DNA from: Streptomyces sp. NBC_00091
GTDB lineage: Bacteria > Actinomycetota > Actinomycetes > Streptomycetales > Streptomycetaceae
Reading direction: 5' to 3'
Length of the DNA stretch: 64,000 nt
Assembly (NCBI RefSeq): GCF_026343185.1
Contig: NZ_JAPEMA010000001.1
Span: 1,240,001 to 1,304,000, forward strand
Below, piece by piece: positions 36,761 to 44,408 of this stretch (its first letter is position 1; every line of letters begins with the position of its first letter). The notes beneath the pieces are model-generated. The model was not told the origin of the DNA and did not search any database. It saw only the letters and a list, made by a program, of their open reading frames with translations. The translations under genes were made by a program, and so were the position numbers.

Positions 36761-37716
36761 GGGGTGCCTCCTTGGGCGAGCAGATCAGCGAAGGCGGCCG
36801 CCATCGGAAGCCCGGTTTGCTCCTCCAGCCAGCCCCATTGACCGTTGGGGTTCAGTTCCAGGAACCAGTGCGAGCCGTCGCGGTCGACGGCGAGGTCGAA
36901 GCTTCCGGACGCAAGGCCGAAGGTGTCGAGGAAGGCGATGAGACCCTTCTCTACCTGGGCGGGCAGGGTGACGACCGAGTAGGTCAGGGCAGAGTAGTCC
37001 CGCCGCCAGTCCAGAAGCCCGGAGTCGATGCGCACGGCGAAAACCTCGCGGCCCACGATCAGGACCCGGACGTCGCACACCTTGTTGACGCGCACCTGGA
37101 AGAGATGCGGGGCGACCCGGACGCGGTCGTCAATCTCGCGGGCGGTGACCGGTTCCGCCCACGGGGCCAGGGGAACGCCGTCTCGCTGGTAGGACGTCAA
37201 CCGCAGCGTCTTGTAGATCACCTCGGAATGTGCCGCGACGAACTCGCGAGCGTCCGCAGGGTCGTTGGTAACGAGCGTCGGTGGCACGGCGAGGCCGAGA
37301 CGCTGGGCTAGGGCCAGCTGTTGGGGCTTGTAGTCCGCTTCGGCGTTCAGCGCCGGGTGGTTCACCCACAATGCGCCGTCGAGGGCGCGCAGGACGCCGC
37401 CGAGTCCATGTCGCGTCTGCGCGGAGGCGAAGCGGGCATCGTCGGGGCCCAGGTGGTGGAAGGTCGGCCAGGTCGGCCGACGCCAGTACACGGACCGTAC
37501 GTCATCCAGCCGGGCGGTTCTCGTCGGGGTGAGCACCCGCCCGGCCTCGTGGGCCGAGCGGGTGCCGTACCGAGCCGAGACCGTCAGGCCGTCGCCGATG
37601 TCGGCGAGGTTGAACCTCACCACCGGCACATGCCGCCGGTTGAGGTGGGTGATGACCCTGTCGGCGGTGGGGTCATCCACCTCCGTGGCCACCAGGACCG
37701 GCCTCTCCTCGGTCAT
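36757..37716 (-). CDS. ATP-grasp RiPP ligase (graspetide maturase)
   Basis: 319 residues: N-terminal MvdD-like pre-ATP-grasp domain (about 5-110), then the ATP-grasp fold with nucleotide and metal residues in IYKTLR and FDLAVDRDGSHWFLELNPNGQWGWLE-type sequence. These enzymes phosphorylate Asp/Glu side chains of the precursor and join them to Ser/Thr (ester) or Lys (amide). The precursor gene lies 4 bases upstream and the methyltransferase overlaps downstream, giving precursor, ligase, methyltransferase order. Ester or amide type is suggested as ester because the core is rich in Thr/Ser. Confidence 0.94.
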   Translation of the reverse strand: MTEERPVLVATEVDDPTADRVITHLNRRHVPVVRFNLADIGDGLTVSARYGTRSAHEAGRVLTPTRTARLDDVRSVYWRRPTWPTFHHLGPDDARFASAQTRHGLGGVLRALDGALWVNHPALNAEADYKPQQLALAQRLGLAVPPTLVTNDPADAREFVAAHSEVIYKTLRLTSYQRDGVPLAPWAEPVTAREIDDRVRVAPHLFQVRVNKVCDVRVLIVGREVFAVRIDSGLLDWRRDYSALTYSVVTLPAQVEKGLIAFLDTFGLASGSFDLAVDRDGSHWFLELNPNGQWGWLEEQTGLPMAAAFADLLAQGGTP

Positions 37717-37720
37717 GGGA

Positions 37721-37984
37721 TCAGTCCTGCTCGTCGTCCTGGTCGGGGCGCTGGTCGGTGGCTCCCGGCTGTCCGTCCGGGCTGGTCGTCTCCGAGGAAG
37801 CGGTGGCCTTCGCGGTGCCGTGCTGGCCCATCTCGACCACCTCGCCGTGCCGGTCGCGGAAGATCCCGAGCTGGGTGTCGGGGTCGATCGTGACGGAGGC
37901 GTGCGGCAGCTGCACGGTGTTGGTGTACGGGGCGAGTCGGCTGGTTCCCCAGGGGGTGATGGGGGTGGGGTACGTGATGGACAT
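37721..37984 (-). CDS. Graspetide precursor peptide (ATP-grasp-modified RiPP)
   Basis: 87 residues. The leader has the family signature TPWGTSRLAPY at 10-20. The likely core (about 56-87) has Thr/Ser acceptors (Thr57, Thr61, Ser63, Ser64, Thr66, Thr67, Ser68, Thr76) and acidic donors (Glu65, Asp70, Asp77 and the DQDDEQD tail). Asp70-Gly71 is a site prone to aspartimide formation, matching the adjacent PIMT-like enzyme. SD GGAG lies 4 bases from the ATG. Exact crosslinks and cleavage site cannot be read from sequence. Confidence 0.92.
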   Translation of the reverse strand: MSITYPTPITPWGTSRLAPYTNTVQLPHASVTIDPDTQLGIFRDRHGEVVEMGQHGTAKATASSETTSPDGQPGATDQRPDQDDEQD

Positions 37985-38031
37985 GGGACTCCGATCGGTT
38001 GGTGGACCCGGGCCCGGGTGGGACCGGGGAG

Positions 38032-38370
38032 TCAGAGGGTGTCGAGCAGGGCGCGCGCGGCGATGAGGAGCGGCGTCAACCCACTCACCTGATCGGCCAG
38101 GGCGGCCTCGCCACCCGGCCGGCTGTCGAAGTAGTTGCTTCGCAGCCAGCACATCCAGGGGTCGTGGCGGACGGCCCACCCGTAGCAGCAGAGGCGACAG
38201 TCGGCCATCGGACTTCCGTACCTGATGGCGATGGGCGCAAGCTGCCCACAGCTGGCGCACGGCATGTCTGCCCGCGTGCACGCGCCGTCAGGGTGGGCCG
38301 CGGACTGCATCACCTCCAGCGTCAGCCGGTGGAGGTCGAAGGCCTCGCGCTCCATGCGCTCGTGCGTCAC
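38032..38370 (-). CDS. Small Cys-rich protein of unknown function
   Basis: 112 residues from a GTG overlapping the stop of the small membrane protein gene by 3 bases. Cysteines are arranged as C-x6-C-x2-C (CTRADMPCASCG) and, later, CRLCCYG, which suggests metal binding such as a zinc ribbon. No known domain was recognised. It belongs to the operon that ends in the graspetide genes, 47 bases upstream of the precursor. A downstream in-frame ATG at 38355 is another possible start. Confidence 0.7.
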   Translation of the reverse strand: MTHERMEREAFDLHRLTLEVMQSAAHPDGACTRADMPCASCGQLAPIAIRYGSPMADCRLCCYGWAVRHDPWMCWLRSNYFDSRPGGEAALADQVSGLTPLLIAARALLDTL

Positions 38371-38462
38371 TTCACTCCCTCCCGAAGAACGCCCACGACG
38401 AGGGCCGCCGCGACTCCAGCGAGGACCAAGAGGTACAGGGCCTGTCTCCGACGCTCATCCAT
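38367..38462 (-). CDS. 31-residue single-span membrane peptide
   Basis: The short frame begins MDERRRQALYLLVLAGVAAA and has one hydrophobic helix (about residues 9-25) with positive ends, so the N-terminus probably stays in the cytosol. Its stop codon overlaps the GTG of the next gene (GTGA), and it starts 6 bases after the previous stop, so it is embedded in a tightly packed operon. No family was recognised. Being so short, it is easily missed by gene finders. Confidence 0.65.
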   Translation of the reverse strand: MDERRRQALYLLVLAGVAAALVVGVLREGVK

Positions 38463-38468
38463 GCGGCG

Positions 38469-38987
38469 TCACCTCGCGTCCAGCCCCGAGCGCGCGCCCG
38501 CGTAGTGGGTCTCCTGGACGGCGTCGGCGATCCGAGCCGCACCGACGCGGACGAGGAGTTGGACGGCGGCCGTCCGGCAGAAGTACGCCCCCGGCCCGGG
38601 TGTGGCGGCCCAGTAGATGGGCCGGCTCTCGCTGGGGCGGTCGAGGCTGATGTCCGGTACCCCGAGGTGGGTCCCCCGGCTGAGGCATTCCACCGGGCTC
38701 CGAGGGCTCCATCGGTCCGATGTCCCCGGCTCGACGAGCGCGTAGTAGTTCCGGCCGCGCGAGTCGTGGATGACCGGCCCCTCGAAGGCGAGGGCGAGTG
38801 CGATGTCGACGACGCGGCGCTCGGAGCTCTCGGCGGCCGCGTAGGCGAGGGCGTCGGGGATGCGTACGGCCTCGAAGCGGGCGCCGAGCGGCAGTACGGC
38901 GATGCCGTGGTCCTGCCACTCGGACTGGGCGTCCGCAGGCTCGGACAGACAGCTCGCGTACCAGTCGGCCGTTCTCTTGGAAGACAT
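38469..38987 (-). CDS. Conserved hypothetical protein, first gene of the graspetide operon
   Basis: 172 residues beginning MSSKRTADWYASCLSEPADA. I did not recognise a named domain. The region EWQDHGIAVLPLGARFEAVRIPDAL near the N-terminus resembles the short primase-polymerase-like start (GW-type G-I-x-V-x-P) seen in some actinobacterial small proteins, but the active-site set is incomplete. Similar proteins occur beside XRE-type regulators in Streptomyces. It diverges from the TPR regulator, sharing a 196-base intergenic region. Confidence 0.7.
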   Translation of the reverse strand: MSSKRTADWYASCLSEPADAQSEWQDHGIAVLPLGARFEAVRIPDALAYAAAESSERRVVDIALALAFEGPVIHDSRGRNYYALVEPGTSDRWSPRSPVECLSRGTHLGVPDISLDRPSESRPIYWAATPGPGAYFCRTAAVQLLVRVGAARIADAVQETHYAGARSGLDAR

Positions 38988-39079
38988 GGCGGCTCCCTAG
39001 CGTCATCGGGTGGACGGTCGGCGGGCGTTGCCCGTCGGCTCCCTCACCTACGAGTCAACGGCTCCCGGGCCGGGGCCGC

Positions 39080-39115
39080 CGGACCTTCGGCCGGACTTTC
39101 GGCCGGACTTTTCGC
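39080..39115. repeat. Three 12-bp direct repeats upstream of the TPR regulator
   Basis: Three consecutive units, CGGACCTTCGGC, CGGACTTTCGGC and CGGACTTTTCGC, lie between the divergent hypothetical gene and the regulator. The position, about 70-100 bp before the regulator start, suits an operator array for the divergent promoters. No binding protein is known; the neighbouring regulator is the obvious candidate. Confidence 0.6.
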
Positions 39116-39183
39116 GTCGAGCGGGCTTTCAGGAGCGGGGAAAGCCGCTACGGTCAGAGACCCCCAGATCACCGGAGGTGACG

Positions 39184-40491
39184 GTGCAGCCCGATCTGAC
39201 AGCCTTCGCGCACGCGTGCATCGTCCAGGGCTGGGAGAAACCGGCGGACTTCCTGCGGGCGTTCCAGATGACGGCGGACATCCTCGGCGAACCGGTCACG
39301 CTGACGGATCGGCAGGTCCGGCGATGGCGACAGCCCAACCCGCCCGCGCCGCGCGCGAAGGCCTGGCGGACATTACACGCCATGTTCGGACTTTGTCCGA
39401 CCGAGCTGGGTTTCCCGGGGCCGCCGCCGAGTGCCACCGTGGGGTTAGCAGCACACCCCGCGCAGAAGGGCATTCCTGTGGCCATGGACCGACGTGCCTT
39501 CCTCGCCGACTCCGTCGGCGTCACCGCCGCCTTGGGCATGCCTGCCCATACCCGGCCGATGACCCCACTCGGGGCGTCAGGGTCCGTCGGCACCGCCCAT
39601 CTCACTGAACTCCGCGCCGGCCTTCGAAGCCTGTTCCATCTGGACGACGCGTACGGCGGCGGTGACGTCCGCTCCCTGGCCGTCCGCCACCTGCGACGCG
39701 TCCGCCGCGTGATCAATACCGGCCAATACCCGGACACGATCGGCCGCCAGCTCCAGCTCCTCTCGGGCGAGATCGCCGAACACTGCGGCTGGCTCTACTA
39801 CGACGCTGACGACCAGGAGAGTGCGCGACGCTACTTCGGCGAAGCCCTCACCACGGCCACCATGCTGAGGGACACGAACCTGGAGATTTTGATCTTCTCC
39901 TCCATGAGCCTTCAGGCGTGCCACGAGGGAAGAGCACGGGACGGCCTCGACCTCGCGCGCGCGGCCCAGGAACGGGCGACGAGCCTCGGCTCCCCCGTGC
40001 TCCAATCCCTCATCGCCGCCCGGGAAGCGCGAGCCCTCGCGCTGATGGGCGACGGTGCGACGGCCAACTCCCGGCTCGGCACGGCAATGAAGCTCATGAC
40101 CCGCAAGGGCCGGCCCTCCCCCGAGTGGACCGCCTTCCACGGGCCAGCGGAACTTGAGTACGCACAGGGCCTCCTCTACAGCGAGCTCGGCCACCACTCC
40201 GCCGCCACCCAATTCCTCAGCGCGGCCCTCCAGCACCAGGAGACCACCTACGGACGGAACAGAGCCCTCTACCGGATCACCCTGGCCAAGAACCTCATCG
40301 CCGCCGGAGAGGTGGACGAGGGAGCCGCGCATGCGGTAGGCAGCCTGGAGCACCTGGAAGAGGTCGAATCCGGGCGTGTCACGAAGCGGCTGGCCGAGGT
40401 GGCCGGCGCGCTGGGGAACGTCGAAGCCGCCTCCGCCCGTGAGGCTGCTGGAGAACTGGCCGAGTACGTACGGGCAAGGGGGGCAGCGTGA
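39184..40491 (+). CDS. Regulator with N-terminal HTH-like region and TPR-type body
   Basis: 435 residues from the GTG at 39184 (GGAGG ends 5 bases upstream). The N-terminus has an XRE-like region (FLRAFQMTADILGEPVTLTDRQVRRW), followed by RRAFLADSVGVTAALG, a short Tat-like motif common in Streptomyces regulators of this kind, and then TPR-like helices to the end. Similar proteins accompany ATP-grasp RiPP loci and small-protein gene sets, which suggests control of the divergent operon. Base composition is lower in GC than nearby core genes. Confidence 0.8.
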   Translation: MQPDLTAFAHACIVQGWEKPADFLRAFQMTADILGEPVTLTDRQVRRWRQPNPPAPRAKAWRTLHAMFGLCPTELGFPGPPPSATVGLAAHPAQKGIPVAMDRRAFLADSVGVTAALGMPAHTRPMTPLGASGSVGTAHLTELRAGLRSLFHLDDAYGGGDVRSLAVRHLRRVRRVINTGQYPDTIGRQLQLLSGEIAEHCGWLYYDADDQESARRYFGEALTTATMLRDTNLEILIFSSMSLQACHEGRARDGLDLARAAQERATSLGSPVLQSLIAAREARALALMGDGATANSRLGTAMKLMTRKGRPSPEWTAFHGPAELEYAQGLLYSELGHHSAATQFLSAALQHQETTYGRNRALYRITLAKNLIAAGEVDEGAAHAVGSLEHLEEVESGRVTKRLAEVAGALGNVEAASAREAAGELAEYVRARGAA

Positions 40492-41075
40492 TGTCCGAGG
40501 TGAGGTACGAGCGATTCGAGGGGCACGAGGCCGCTGGCGGCCTCGACGCGTTCCTTCCCGCCTACGAGGAGGTTTACGCCGAGCCGCCCTACTGCGAGGG
40601 CCCGTCCGACGTCGCGCAGTTCATCGATCACTACCTCGTCCACGTCCAGCGGGCCGGGATGCGGTTGATCATCGCCCGGGACGGTGATGAGGTCATCGGC
40701 TTCGCGTACGGGTACCTGCTCCCGGCTGACACCGGGTGGTGGGGCAACCTGGACAGGGCGCTTCCGGAGGACTTCACGCGCGAGGACGGCGCCCGTACGT
40801 GGGTGATCCTGGAGCTGGCCGTCCGCAAGCCGTGGCGCCGCCGGGGCATCGCCGCGGCCCTGCACGCCGCCCTGCTCGACGGCCTCGGCGTGGAGCGGGT
40901 CACGCTCACGGTGAGGCCCGAGCCTGAGGCCGCCCCCGCCCAGACGGCCTACGCCGCATGGGGGTACCGCGCGGTCGGCACGTCCCATCCGTGGGAGGAC
41001 GCCCCGTTCTACAAGGCGATGGTCCTCGAAGTCACCACCGACCGAAACTCCATCTCCCGAACGTCTCCCAGATGA
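40491..41075 (+). CDS. GNAT family N-acetyltransferase
   Basis: 194 residues. The acetyl-CoA pyrophosphate loop is RKPWRRRGIAAALH within WVILELAVRKPWRRRG, the typical motif A, and TAYAAWGYRAVG is the motif B-like end. The substrate is unknown. The stop of the regulator (TGA) overlaps the ATG by one base; AAGGGGGG lies 7 bases upstream. A GTG 3 bases earlier is another possible start. It is the last gene of the island; a terminator follows within 20 bases. Confidence 0.85.
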   Translation: MSEVRYERFEGHEAAGGLDAFLPAYEEVYAEPPYCEGPSDVAQFIDHYLVHVQRAGMRLIIARDGDEVIGFAYGYLLPADTGWWGNLDRALPEDFTREDGARTWVILELAVRKPWRRRGIAAALHAALLDGLGVERVTLTVRPEPEAAPAQTAYAAWGYRAVGTSHPWEDAPFYKAMVLEVTTDRNSISRTSPR

Positions 41076-41089
41076 TCTCGGGAGAGCCC

Positions 41090-41122
41090 AACGGCCCGGC
41101 CGCATGAAGCGGTCGGGCCGTT
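41090..41122. terminator. Terminator between the GNAT gene and sodN
   Basis: A 14-bp stem with one G-T pair (41090-41103 with 41109-41122) around ATGAA. It serves the plus-strand GNAT gene and, from the other side, sodN. Its core CCGGCCGCATG parallels the palindrome at 35238-35281, with two bases inserted before CGGTCGGG. Confidence 0.85.
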
Positions 41123-41173
41123 GTCATTTGCGCTCTGACCAGCAGCGCAGGGAGATCCTTCGGGCGCCCAAGA

Positions 41174-41569
41174 TCAGGCGGCCTTGGTCTCCCAGAAGAT
41201 GCGGTCGATCTCGGCGATGAGCTCCAGGGCCTTCTGCCCGGTCGCCGGGTCGTTCGACGCCTTGGCGGCCGAGAGGGCCTTCAGGGTGTCGTTGACCAGG
41301 GTGTGGAGCTGCGGGTACTTCTCGAAGTGCGGGGGCTTGAAGTAGTCGCTCCACAGCACCGACACGTGGTGCTTCGCGAGCTCGGCGCGCTGCTCCTTGA
41401 TGGTGATGGCGCGCGCGCGGAAGTCCGCGTCCTCGTTGGCCTGGTACTTCTCCTGGACGGCCTTGACGGACTCGGCCTCGATACGGGCCTGGGCCGGGTC
41501 GTACACGCCGCAGGGCAGGTCGCAGTGGGCGGAGACCTTCACCTTGGGGGCGAAGAAGCGGGAAAGCAT
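41174..41569 (-). CDS. sodN: Nickel superoxide dismutase
   Basis: 131 residues. The pro-sequence MLSRFFAPKVKVSA (14 residues) is followed by the mature N-terminus HCDLPCGVYDP, the nickel hook in which His1, Cys2 and Cys6 (residues 15, 16 and 20) bind Ni. The enzyme dismutates superoxide in the cytosol as a hexamer. The ATG at 41569 is preceded by GAGGAGG. Streptomyces sodN is induced by nickel, which also represses the iron enzyme through Nur; no Nur box was assigned here. The divergent sodX encodes the protease that removes the pro-sequence. Confidence 0.98.
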   Translation of the reverse strand: MLSRFFAPKVKVSAHCDLPCGVYDPAQARIEAESVKAVQEKYQANEDADFRARAITIKEQRAELAKHHVSVLWSDYFKPPHFEKYPQLHTLVNDTLKALSAAKASNDPATGQKALELIAEIDRIFWETKAA

Positions 41570-41743
41570 TGGAGTGGGTCCTCCTCGTGATCGTCTTCTC
41601 AAGGGTGGAGATTACTCGCTGAGAAACCGGAAATCGCGGGCGCCCCCGTGGGCTTAGGACAAAAGTCCAGGGCGGGCCGAGGAGTGGTGAGCGAACGTAC
41701 GGGGCCGTACGGCAGCATGCGGGGAGGGACGAGGAGGCCGGAC

Positions 41744-42163
41744 ATGGCGGAGAGCAGGCAGGCGCGGGTGCGCGTCGGGATCACCGAGGTGACGGGACCG
41801 TCGATGGTGCCGACGCTACTGCACGGGGACCGGCTGGTGGTCCGGTACGGGGCGCTGGTCCGGCCGGGTGACGTGGTGGTGTTCCGCCATCCGCTCCAGC
41901 AGGACCTGCTGGTGGTCAAGCGGGCTGCCGAGCGCCGCCCGGGCGGCTGGTGGATGCTCGGGGACAATCCGTTCAACGAGACCGGGGACAGCACCGATTA
42001 CGGCGCGGTCCCCGACGAGCTGGTGCTGGCGACCGCCGTGCTGCGGCTGCGGCCGCGCCCGGCGGGTCAGCGCTCGCTGAGGGCGCGGCTGTCCTGGGCG
42101 GTGTCGGCGGTGCGGCTGCTGCGGGCGGACGCCTCGGCCTCCAGCCGCTTGCGGGCGCGGTAG
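41744..42163 (+). CDS. sodX: Nickel-type superoxide dismutase maturation protease
   Basis: 139 residues, S24/S26 signal-peptidase fold. Catalytic Ser20 lies in TGPSMVPTL and the general base Lys59 in LLVVKRAAE, with the later motif MLGDNPFNETGDSTDYG typical of the family. The enzyme removes the SodN pro-sequence to free the nickel-binding His. It diverges from sodN. The ATG at 41744 follows GAGGAGG at 6 bases. Its last 97 bases overlap the convergent CGNR gene, so its Arg/Ala-rich C-terminus (LRADASASSRLRAR) may be an extension. Confidence 0.95.
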   Translation: MAESRQARVRVGITEVTGPSMVPTLLHGDRLVVRYGALVRPGDVVVFRHPLQQDLLVVKRAAERRPGGWWMLGDNPFNETGDSTDYGAVPDELVLATAVLRLRPRPAGQRSLRARLSWAVSAVRLLRADASASSRLRAR

Positions 42164-42696
42164 GCGGCGACGTTGGCGCGGGTTGCGCAGCGGTCGGAGC
42201 AGTAGCGCCGGGACCGGTTGGTGGAGGTGTCGAGGTAGGCGTTGCGGCAGGGCGGTGCCTGGCACAGGCCGAGGCGGTCGGGGCCGTGCTCGGTGAGGGC
42301 GAAGGCCAGGCCCATCGAGGCCATGGCGGCGTAGCCGGCGGAGGCGTTGGAGGGGTGCTCGGCCAGGTGGATGTGCCAGTCGGGCCGGCCGTCCTCGCGG
42401 AGGGTGTCGTGGCCGGTGACCTGGGGGCTGACCGGGAACTCCATGAGGAGGGAGTTCAGCAGGTCGACGGCGAGGACGTGGTCGTCGCCGTCGGCGGCCT
42501 CGAAGACGGCGCGCAGCCGGCCGCGGACGTTGCGGAAGCGGGTGACGTCGGTGTCGGTGACCCGGCGGGCCATTTGCACACTGGCTCCGAAGAGGGCGCG
42601 GACGTCGTCCACCGAGGTGAGGGCGTCCTTGTTGCGGGCCGGCTCCTCGGTGTTGACCAGGCGCACGGCGAAGTCCGAGTAATGGGCCAGTTCCAC
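42067..42696 (-). CDS. CGNR zinc-finger/ABATE domain protein
   Basis: 209 residues. The N-terminal ABATE-like domain (MELAHYSDFAVRLVNTEE to about 150) is followed by the CGNR-type zinc finger GLCQAPPCRNAYLDTSTNRSRRYCSDRCATRANVAAYR, with Cys pairs C-x4-C and C-x3-C and the SNRSRRYCS region that binds DNA. Proteins of this kind are putative stress-response transcription regulators. It is convergent with sodX, overlapping by 97 bases, and divergent from the methyltransferase gene. No target was identified. Confidence 0.88.
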   Translation of the reverse strand: MELAHYSDFAVRLVNTEEPARNKDALTSVDDVRALFGASVQMARRVTDTDVTRFRNVRGRLRAVFEAADGDDHVLAVDLLNSLLMEFPVSPQVTGHDTLREDGRPDWHIHLAEHPSNASAGYAAMASMGLAFALTEHGPDRLGLCQAPPCRNAYLDTSTNRSRRYCSDRCATRANVAAYRARKRLEAEASARSSRTADTAQDSRALSER

Positions 42697-42786
42697 TTGT
42701 AGTCCTTACGGCTGCGGATTAGTGTCTGCACGAGCCGGGTAACGGCTGGTATGCCCTCGAGGGTATTACGTAAGAAGGGGTTCGGA

Positions 42787-43557
42787 ATGGCGGATGCGAT
42801 GACTGGCTCGTTCGGTACGGACTGGCAGGCCTGGCAGGACAGCTGGGACCGGCAGCAGGAGTGGTACATGCCCGACCGCGAGGAGCGGTTCCGGGTGATG
42901 CTCGACATGGTCGAGGCGCTGGTGGGCCCGTCCCCCCGGGTGCTGGACCTCGCGTGCGGTACGGGAAGTATCACGGACCGGCTGCTGCGGCGGTTCCCGC
43001 GGGCGACCAGTACGGGGCTGGATCTCGACCCCGCGCTGCTGACGATCGCCCGGGGCCACTTCGCCGGGGACGAGCGGGTCGGCTTCGTCACCGCCGACCT
43101 CAAGGACCCCCACTGGCGCGAGGCGCTCCCGTACGACTCCTACGACGCCGTGCTGACCGCGACCGCCCTGCACTGGCTCCCGAGCAAGGACCTGGCCGCC
43201 CTGTACGGGCAGATCGCGCCGCTGGTGCGTCCCGGCGGGGTGTTCATGAACGCCGACCACATGCCCGACCCCGCCACCCCGCGCATCGACGCCGCCGAGC
43301 ACGCCCACCGGCACGCCGCGATGGACCGGGCCCGGGCCGCGGGCGTCCTGGACTGGCGCGACTGGTGGGCCCTGGCCGGGGCCGACCCGGTGCTGGCCGA
43401 GGCGGTGAAGGCCCGGTACGAGATCTACGGGGAGCACGCCGACGGCGACACCCCCGACGAGTTCTGGCACGCCCGCGCCCTGCGCGAGGCCGGCTTCGCC
43501 GAGGCCCGCTCGGTATGGCGCTCCCCCTCGGACGCGCTGGTCCTAGGCCTTAGGTAG
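42787..43557 (+). CDS. Class I SAM-dependent methyltransferase
   Basis: 256 residues with the SAM-binding motif I VLDLACGTGSITDRLL, the acidic end of strand 2 (GLDLDPALL) and the motif II-like DAVLTATALHWLP. This resembles the trans-aconitate/Tam or methyltransferase type 11/12 families; substrate unknown. The ATG at 42787 is used because family sequence begins there. A purine-rich GAAGGGG lies upstream. It is divergent from the CGNR gene and stands alone before a terminator. Confidence 0.88.
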   Translation: MADAMTGSFGTDWQAWQDSWDRQQEWYMPDREERFRVMLDMVEALVGPSPRVLDLACGTGSITDRLLRRFPRATSTGLDLDPALLTIARGHFAGDERVGFVTADLKDPHWREALPYDSYDAVLTATALHWLPSKDLAALYGQIAPLVRPGGVFMNADHMPDPATPRIDAAEHAHRHAAMDRARAAGVLDWRDWWALAGADPVLAEAVKARYEIYGEHADGDTPDEFWHARALREAGFAEARSVWRSPSDALVLGLR

Positions 43558-43579
43558 GAACCTCCGAAATAAACCGAAC

Positions 43580-43614
43580 GGAGGGGCGGCACGGGGATCC
43601 CGTACCGCCCCTCC
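43580..43614. terminator. Terminator between the methyltransferase and ABC ATPase genes
   Basis: A 16-bp stem with one imperfect pair (43580-43595 with 43599-43614) and a 3-base loop. The imperfect pair is G-U in the minus-strand RNA but C-A in the plus-strand RNA, so the hairpin is stronger for the ABC transporter operon. Confidence 0.85.
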
Positions 43615-43640
43615 GACTCAGCGCCTCTCGGCCAGGCCGC

Positions 43641-44408
43641 CTAGAGCACCTTGGACAGGAACGCCTTCGTCCGGTCGTGCTGCGGGTTGCCGAGCACCTC
43701 GCGCGGGTGGCCGGACTCGACCACCACGCCGCCGTCCATGAAGACGAGGTTGTCGCCGACCTCGCGGGCGAAGCCCATCTCGTGGGTCACCACGATCATG
43801 GTCATGCCCGACTCGGCCAGGTCCCGCATGACGTCGAGGACGTCACCGACCAGCTCCGGGTCGAGGGCCGAGGTGGGCTCGTCGAAGAGCATCAGCTTCG
43901 GCTCCATGGCCAGCGCGCGGGCGATCGCCACGCGCTGCTGCTGGCCGCCGGAGAGCTGGGTGGGGTAGTTCCCGCCCTTGTCGCCGAGGCCGACGCGGTC
44001 CAGGAGGCGTACGGCGCGCTCGCGGGCCACCGCCTTGGACTCGCCCTTGACCATGACCGGGGCTTCCATGACGTTCTCTATGGCCGTCATGTGCGGGAAG
44101 AGGTTGAAGCGCTGGAAGACCATGCCGATGTCCCGGCGCTGGGCCGCGACCTCGCTGTCCTTCAGCTCGTAGAGCTTGTCGCCCTTCTGCTTGTAGCCCA
44201 CCAGCTGGCCGTCGACCGACAGGCGGCCGGAATTGATGCGCTCCAGGTGGTTGATGCAGCGCAGGAAGGTGGACTTGCCGGAGCCGGACGGGCCGACCAG
44301 GCAGAAGACCTCGCGGGGGGCGACCTCGAGGTCGATGCCGCGGAGGATGTGGGCGGGGCCGTACGACTTGTGTACGCCTTCGGCCTTGACCATCGGCTGG
44401 GCGGTCAC
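43641..44408 (-). CDS. Polar amino acid ABC transporter, ATP-binding protein
   Basis: 255 residues: Walker [11 protein letters not shown]-loop in [13 protein letters not shown], signature [15 protein letters not shown] and Walker [15 protein letters not shown], then the H-loop VTHEM. This is the PAAT (glutamate/glutamine type) ATPase family. The GTG start overlaps the permease stop by 4 bases. The operon order is binding protein, permease, ATPase. It powers uptake of a polar amino acid at the cytosolic face of the membrane; the substrate is unproved. Confidence 0.95.
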   Translation of the reverse strand: MTAQPMVKAEGVHKSYGPAHILRGIDLEVAPREVFCLVGPSGSGKSTFLRCINHLERINSGRLSVDGQLVGYKQKGDKLYELKDSEVAAQRRDIGMVFQRFNLFPHMTAIENVMEAPVMVKGESKAVARERAVRLLDRVGLGDKGGNYPTQLSGGQQQRVAIARALAMEPKLMLFDEPTSALDPELVGDVLDVMRDLAESGMTMIVVTHEMGFAREVGDNLVFMDGGVVVESGHPREVLGNPQHDRTKAFLSKVL

